Positions 5,199-8,521 of a stretch of DNA of 8,521 nucleotides are shown piece after piece. The first letter of the stretch is position 1; every line of letters begins with the position of its first letter. The notes below the pieces were generated by a model. The model ran no database searches. It had not been told where the DNA came from and saw only the letters and a program-made list of their open reading frames with translations. A program made the position numbers and the translations under genes. Origin of the DNA: an uncultured Sphingobacteriales bacterium (GTDB taxonomy: Bacteria; Bacteroidota; Bacteroidia; Chitinophagales; Chitinophagaceae); NCBI GenBank assembly GCA_946479435.1, contig CAMLFX010000112.1:1-8521 (forward strand), written 5' to 3'.

Positions 5199-6530
5199 AT
5201 GCAGATAGGTGAAAATACCCTCGAGTCGATTTTACAAAGGCTCAACATACAGGCTTTAAATGAAATGCAGGAAGCATCGATAGCAGCAAATGATGCTGAA
5301 GGCGATGTACTTTTACTGTCGGATACAGGTTCCGGTAAAACGCTAGCATTCCTGTTGCCGGTCATCAAGCAACTCGATAAAACGAATAAACTAACGCAAG
5401 CCATTGTCATAGTGCCATCGCGCGAACTGGCACAGCAAATAGAAATGGTATTCAAAGCTATAGGTACGGGTTTGAAGGTTACGCTTTGCTATGGTGGTCA
5501 TAAACGCGAAATAGAAGAGAACAATCTGATACAACCGCCTGCACTTATCATTGGCACCCCCGGCCGTATCAGCGATCATATACGCCGCGGTAATATCACA
5601 GTCGATTCGATCAGTACAATGGTGCTTGATGAATTTGATAAATCTTTAGAGCTTGGCTTTAAAGAGGAAATGGAGTTCATCATCAAATCGCTACCCAATA
5701 TCAATAAGCGTATTCTTACTTCAGCAACACATGCTGTTGAGATACCGTCGTTCCTGCACTTAAATGAATTGCAGGAGCTGAATTATCTTTCGGAAGAAAA
5801 GCCGGGCGAGGAAAAGCTTGCATTAAAAACGGTAATGTCTGATGGGAAAGACAAGCTTGATACATTGTTCCAACTGATATGCTATCTCGGCAACCGCTCT
5901 ACTATTGTTTTCTGTAATCACCGTGAATCGGTTGAACGTACCAGCCAGCTATTATCGGATAAGGGAATACTAAACGTATTTTATCATGGTGCTATGGAGC
6001 AGCGCGACCGTGATAGTGCATTATCGAAATTCCGTAATGGTAGCGTGAATGTTCTGATAACAACAGATATAGCAGCCCGTGGTTTGGATGTGCCCAATAT
6101 CAGGTATATAGTCCACTACCATTTGCCACATACCGAAGAAAGCTATACGCATCGTAATGGCCGTACTGCCCGCCAGGATGCAAGTGGTACTATTATTATG
6201 TTATTATCGCCCGAAGAAAAATTACCGAAGTATATAGATGAAAGTACAACCGAAGCCATAGTACTGCCTGAAGAATATTCAATACCTGAGAAACCGCAAT
6301 GGGTGACCCTTTTCATTGCCGCAGGTAAAAAAGATAAAGTGAACAAAGTGGATATAGTTGGCTTCATGGCCAATAAGGGTGAACTGAAAAAAGAAGATAT
6401 TGGCCTGATAGAAGTGAAAGATTTTTTCTCATTTGTTGCTATAAGAAAATCGAAAGCAACGAATACAGTTCATATTGTGAAAGACCAGAAGATAAAGGGG
6501 AAAAAAGTAAAAATAGAAGTAGCTAAGTAA
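5199..6530 (+). CDS. DEAD-box RNA helicase, DbpA-like
   Basis: A 443-residue ATP-dependent RNA helicase. Motifs in order: Q-motif Gln24; Walker A SDTGSGKT (41-48); Ia PSRELAQQ (73-80); GG (99-100); Ib TPGR (120-123); motif II DEFD (144-147) in place of DEAD; III SAT (175-177); IV IVFCN (236-240); V TTDIAARGLDVPN (288-300); VI HRNGRTAR (318-325). After a short linker, residues 367-443 match the DbpA-type RNA-binding domain (TLFIAAGKKDKVNKVDIVG, then EDIGLIEV, then KIKGKKVKI near the end). In DbpA this domain recognises hairpin 92 of 23S rRNA, so a role in large-subunit assembly is likely. All catalytic residues are present. ATG 5199 is needed to keep the region before the Q-motif. It ends 58 nt before a bidirectional terminator. 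Confidence 0.95.
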   Translation: MQIGENTLESILQRLNIQALNEMQEASIAANDAEGDVLLLSDTGSGKTLAFLLPVIKQLDKTNKLTQAIVIVPSRELAQQIEMVFKAIGTGLKVTLCYGGHKREIEENNLIQPPALIIGTPGRISDHIRRGNITVDSISTMVLDEFDKSLELGFKEEMEFIIKSLPNINKRILTSATHAVEIPSFLHLNELQELNYLSEEKPGEEKLALKTVMSDGKDKLDTLFQLICYLGNRSTIVFCNHRESVERTSQLLSDKGILNVFYHGAMEQRDRDSALSKFRNGSVNVLITTDIAARGLDVPNIRYIVHYHLPHTEESYTHRNGRTARQDASGTIIMLLSPEEKLPKYIDESTTEAIVLPEEYSIPEKPQWVTLFIAAGKKDKVNKVDIVGFMANKGELKKEDIGLIEVKDFFSFVAIRKSKATNTVHIVKDQKIKGKKVKIEVAK

Positions 6531-6588
6531 TGGAGTTTTTATATTAAAATACGTGGGTAAGATTCTGTATTCCGAAATTAATGAGATA

Positions 6589-6620
6589 AACAAAAAGCCT
6601 GCATTGCAGGCTTTTTGTTG
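6589..6620. terminator. Bidirectional terminator between helicase and folE
   Basis: A 14-bp perfect stem (6589-6602 with 6606-6619) closes on loop ATT. The GC-rich top CCTGC/GCAGG is flanked by an A run on the left and a T run on the right, giving a U tract in either direction. It lies between the convergent stops at 6530 and 6629. Confidence 0.92.
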
Positions 6621-6628
6621 AATAGGTG

Positions 6629-7225
6629 TTAATACAAATCGGATGTTATCAGTTTCAAAAATTCAGATCTGGTTTCATTTGCCTGAAACTGCCCGCTAAA
6701 AGCAGATGTTGTTGTCACGCTATTTTGTTTTTGTACACCTCGCATCATCATGCACAGATGTTTTGCTTCAATAACCACAGCTACACCCAAAGGGTTAAGT
6801 GTATCCTGTATAGCACCCAATATCTGGTGGGTCATACGTTCCTGTACTTGTAGTCTGCGGGCAAAACAGTCAACAACACGGGCTATTTTGCTAAGGCCGG
6901 TTATGTATCCGTTAGGTATATAAGCAACATGTGCTTTACCAAAAAAAGGCAGCATATGGTGTTCGCAAAGAGAGTATAGCTCTATATCTTTCACTATAAC
7001 CATTTCGTTATAGTCTTCTTTAAATTTAGCGCTGTTCAGTATTTCTTTCGCATCGGTCTGGTAGCCTTGCGTTATATATTGCATGGCTTTAGCAACACGT
7101 TCAGGGGTTTTTATCAAACCTTCCCTATCTGCATCTTCACCCAGTTGTTCTATGGTAGAACGGTAGTTAGCCATGAGCTGTTTGGTAACATGCTCATCAA
7201 ACGATTCTGTTTTTTTGTAAGCCAC
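6629..7225 (-). CDS. folE: GTP cyclohydrolase I
   Basis: A 198-residue enzyme converting GTP to 7,8-dihydroneopterin triphosphate, the first step of folate and other pterin synthesis; a cytoplasmic toroidal decamer in known members. [20 protein letters not shown] (28-47) is the family signature. Zinc ligands Cys87, His90 and Cys158 lie in [20 protein letters not shown] (85-104) and [10 protein letters not shown] (155-164), with catalytic His89 beside them. The C-terminal TTSAFSGQF and RSEFL segments complete the active site. All are intact. The start is GTG at 7225; the next option, ATG 7174, would leave only about ten residues before the signature and looks too short. It is the second gene of an operon, 32 nt after the PTPS-family gene that uses its product. 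Confidence 0.97.
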   Translation of the reverse strand: MAYKKTESFDEHVTKQLMANYRSTIEQLGEDADREGLIKTPERVAKAMQYITQGYQTDAKEILNSAKFKEDYNEMVIVKDIELYSLCEHHMLPFFGKAHVAYIPNGYITGLSKIARVVDCFARRLQVQERMTHQILGAIQDTLNPLGVAVVIEAKHLCMMMRGVQKQNSVTTTSAFSGQFQANETRSEFLKLITSDLY

Positions 7226-7257
7226 TTTATAAATGTAACGGTAAAATGTAAAAAATG

Positions 7258-7668
7258 CTAACCGAAGTACTCAACATATATACGCTGTGTTTCCAGCAGT
7301 TTTATACAGTGTAACTGGGCGCCATTTTTTTCTATATGTGGTTTCAATTCATTCCATATACCTATTGCGAAGTTTTCGGCACTGGTAAGTACGCCCTGCA
7401 TAAAGTCAACGTCCACATTCAGGTTGCGGTGGTCCACTTTTTCTACTACGGTATCTTTTATCAGGTCGCCAAGTGTTTTGGCGTTATATACAAAACCGGT
7501 ATCCTTGTTAGGTTCACCCTTCACGGTTACATGCAGTTCGTAGTTATGGCCATGCCAGTTTGCATTAGCACATTTGCCAAACACCTCGTTGTTTTTCTCA
7601 TCGCTCCACTGCGCATTATATAATCGATGGGCGGCGTTAAAATGCTCAACCCTGGTCAGATATATCAT
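7258..7668 (-). CDS. 6-pyruvoyl-tetrahydropterin synthase / QueD-family protein (PTPS-II-like motif)
   Basis: A 136-residue enzyme of the PTPS/QueD superfamily acting on dihydroneopterin triphosphate. Zinc ligands are His14 (FNAAHRL), His39 and His41 (WHGHNY). Catalytic Cys33 stands five residues before HGH. Asp79-His80 ([12 protein letters not shown]) and Glu126 ([11 protein letters not shown]) complete the site. The C-x5-HGH spacing and the sequence around it ([13 protein letters not shown]) resemble eukaryotic PTPS and bacterial PTPS-II rather than QueD, where the spacing is C-x3-HGH. A biopterin-type or folate-related product is thus as likely as the queuosine precursor carboxytetrahydropterin. 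ATG 7668 is chosen: the longer in-frame start, TTG at 7692, lies inside the -7 promoter element. First gene of the operon with folE. Confidence 0.9.
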   Translation of the reverse strand: MIYLTRVEHFNAAHRLYNAQWSDEKNNEVFGKCANANWHGHNYELHVTVKGEPNKDTGFVYNAKTLGDLIKDTVVEKVDHRNLNVDVDFMQGVLTSAENFAIGIWNELKPHIEKNGAQLHCIKLLETQRIYVEYFG

Positions 7669-7689
7669 TTTATTAAAATAAATTATCTG

Positions 7690-7721
7690 CAAAATTAGGC
7701 TTACAATATGGATTGGACAAA
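7690..7721 (-). promoter_or_regulatory. Promoter of the PTPS-folE operon
   Basis: On the minus strand, TTTG (7721-7718), a 20-bp spacer and TAATTTTG (7697-7690) match the Bacteroidota consensus. The predicted start near 7685 leaves a leader of about 16 nt before ATG 7668. No terminator separates the two genes, so folE is probably read from here. Confidence 0.8.
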
Positions 7722-7739
7722 AAAGCGGTTATTTGTATT

Positions 7740-8414
7740 ATGAATATACTCATAGCCGCAGCCACAGAGGCAGAGCTAGCACCATTTATGGCGCATTTAT
7801 CGGCCAACTGGAGCATTATTAGTAAAAATGTATATCAGCACAACAATTTGCAGGTAGTGATACTGGTAACCGGTGTAGGTATGGTTGCAACCGCATATAC
7901 ACTTACAAGGGCATTAAGTGCCATGAAATATGATTTTGTGATACAAGCAGGTATTGCGGGTAGCTTTAATAAGGATATCAAAATAGGGGATACTGTATTT
8001 ATTACCTCTGAACAATGGGGCGACCTGGGTGCCGAGGACAACGATAGCTATTTAGATTTATTTGTTATGGGCTTGCAAGATGCCAATACTTATCCTTATG
8101 AAAATGGCAAACTAAATACAGCTATTACTGAAATACATAAAAACCTAATGCTGCCGCAGGTAGCAGGCCTTACAGTAAACATGGTGAGTGGCAATGAAAA
8201 TACCATTGCCCGTCTTTCAGCGCAATATAAATGCGATATTGAAAGCATGGAAGGTGCTGCCTTCCATTATGTATGCCTTATGGAGCAAGTACCCTTCGCT
8301 CAGGTGCGTACTATATCGAACTATGTAGAACCGCGCGACCGTAGTAAATGGCAAATAGGCCCGGCTGTAAAAAACCTCAATAATTGGCTGATAGATTTTC
8401 TTACACGAATGTAA
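7740..8414 (+). CDS. mqnB: Futalosine hydrolase
   Basis: A 224-residue nucleoside hydrolase of the MTA/SAH nucleosidase fold. It splits futalosine into dehypoxanthine futalosine and hypoxanthine in the futalosine route to menaquinone. The N-terminal MNILIAAATEAELAPF carries Glu12, aligning with the catalytic water-activating Glu12 of MTA/SAH nucleosidase. GVGMVATAYTLTRAL (45-59), VIQAGIAGSF (67-76) and ESMEGAAFHYVC (168-179, Glu171) are the nucleoside-binding segments. Two marks point to MqnB rather than MTA/SAH nucleosidase: DLGAED (95-100), and SNYVEPRD (193-200) with Asn194 where the nucleosidase has its catalytic Asp. ATG 7740 is used; the upstream TTG at 7713 would add nine residues and overlap the opposing promoter. 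It is divergent from the pterin operon. A 6-bp A/T hairpin just after the stop is too weak to call a terminator. Confidence 0.9.
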   Translation: MNILIAAATEAELAPFMAHLSANWSIISKNVYQHNNLQVVILVTGVGMVATAYTLTRALSAMKYDFVIQAGIAGSFNKDIKIGDTVFITSEQWGDLGAEDNDSYLDLFVMGLQDANTYPYENGKLNTAITEIHKNLMLPQVAGLTVNMVSGNENTIARLSAQYKCDIESMEGAAFHYVCLMEQVPFAQVRTISNYVEPRDRSKWQIGPAVKNLNNWLIDFLTRM

Positions 8415-8421
8415 AAACGAA

Positions 8422-8453
8422 GTTTTTAAATTGATTGCCGATAGCTATATTTG
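8422..8453 (+). promoter_or_regulatory. Promoter of tRNA-Ala
   Basis: GTTTTT (8422-8427), an 18-bp spacer and TATATTTG (8446-8453, a perfect -7 match) place the transcript start about 4 nt before the tRNA 5' end at 8462. Confidence 0.75.
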
Positions 8454-8461
8454 CAACCCAT

Positions 8462-8521
<60 letters not shown>

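Noticed and set aside
7669..7692. Eight-codon N-terminal extension of the PTPS-family gene from TTG 7692.
   Set aside because: The TTG lies inside the -7 element TAATTTTG and upstream of the predicted transcript start; ATG 7668 gives the normal family N-terminus.
7713..7739. Nine-codon extension of mqnB from TTG 7713.
   Set aside because: ATG 7740 starts directly at the first strand (MNILIAAATE) as in the family, and the extension overlaps the -33 element of the opposing promoter.
8413..8427. Hairpin AAAAAC-GAA-GTTTTT after mqnB as a terminator.
   Set aside because: The stem has only one G-C pair and overlaps the stop codon and the tRNA promoter; too weak to call.

Overview
The window reads as a housekeeping and small-regulatory stretch of a Bacteroidota chromosome, most likely Chitinophagaceae or a close relative. 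The evidence is Bacteroidota-type promoters (TTTG, about 19 bp, then TAnnTTTG, clearest at 1183-1213, 7690-7721 and 8422-8453), A-rich leaders without Shine-Dalgarno sequences, and Bacteroidota-flavoured families: a DUF4199-like membrane protein, a membrane protein with GldL-like K-x-M-H-x-P-G-A motifs, and a DEAD-box helicase ending in a DbpA-type domain. No insertion sequence, phage gene, CRISPR array or other sign of recent transfer is visible. The genus is inference.

Layout. The window opens in the 3' part of a tRNA-Pro(GGG) gene, followed by its terminator and an AT-rich intergenic stretch with a large imperfect hairpin. A plus-strand pair follows: a glycine-zipper protein with a split YflT-like domain (358-888) and a small lipoprotein (907-1101), closed by a strong terminator. 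Next comes a membrane-anchored LuxR-type regulator (1230-1703) with a near-perfect promoter. Its neighbour is a DUF4199-like membrane protein (1817-2353), whose promoter region carries a 7+7 bp palindrome at the position expected for an activator. A bidirectional terminator separates this from a minus-strand pair: a PadR-family repressor (3553-3894) and, 1 nt downstream, a 380-residue five-helix membrane protein (2409-3551).

Divergent from PadR lies a geranylgeranyl-reductase-family flavoprotein (4015-5154), then a DbpA-like DEAD-box RNA helicase (5199-6530) whose promoter element nearly touches its start codon. A second bidirectional terminator separates the helicase from a minus-strand pterin operon: a PTPS/QueD-family gene (7258-7668) transcribed first, then folE (6629-7225). 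Divergent from that operon is mqnB, futalosine hydrolase (7740-8414). The window ends inside a tRNA-Ala(GGC) gene with its own promoter.

How the genes work together. FolE makes dihydroneopterin triphosphate, which the PTPS-family enzyme would use, so those two form a pathway pair. MqnB implies that menaquinone is made by the futalosine route. The two regulator/membrane-protein pairs (LuxR with DUF4199-like; PadR with the GldL-like protein) look like self-contained envelope-signalling modules of unknown purpose. The second is the least understood part of the window and the best candidate for something undescribed.
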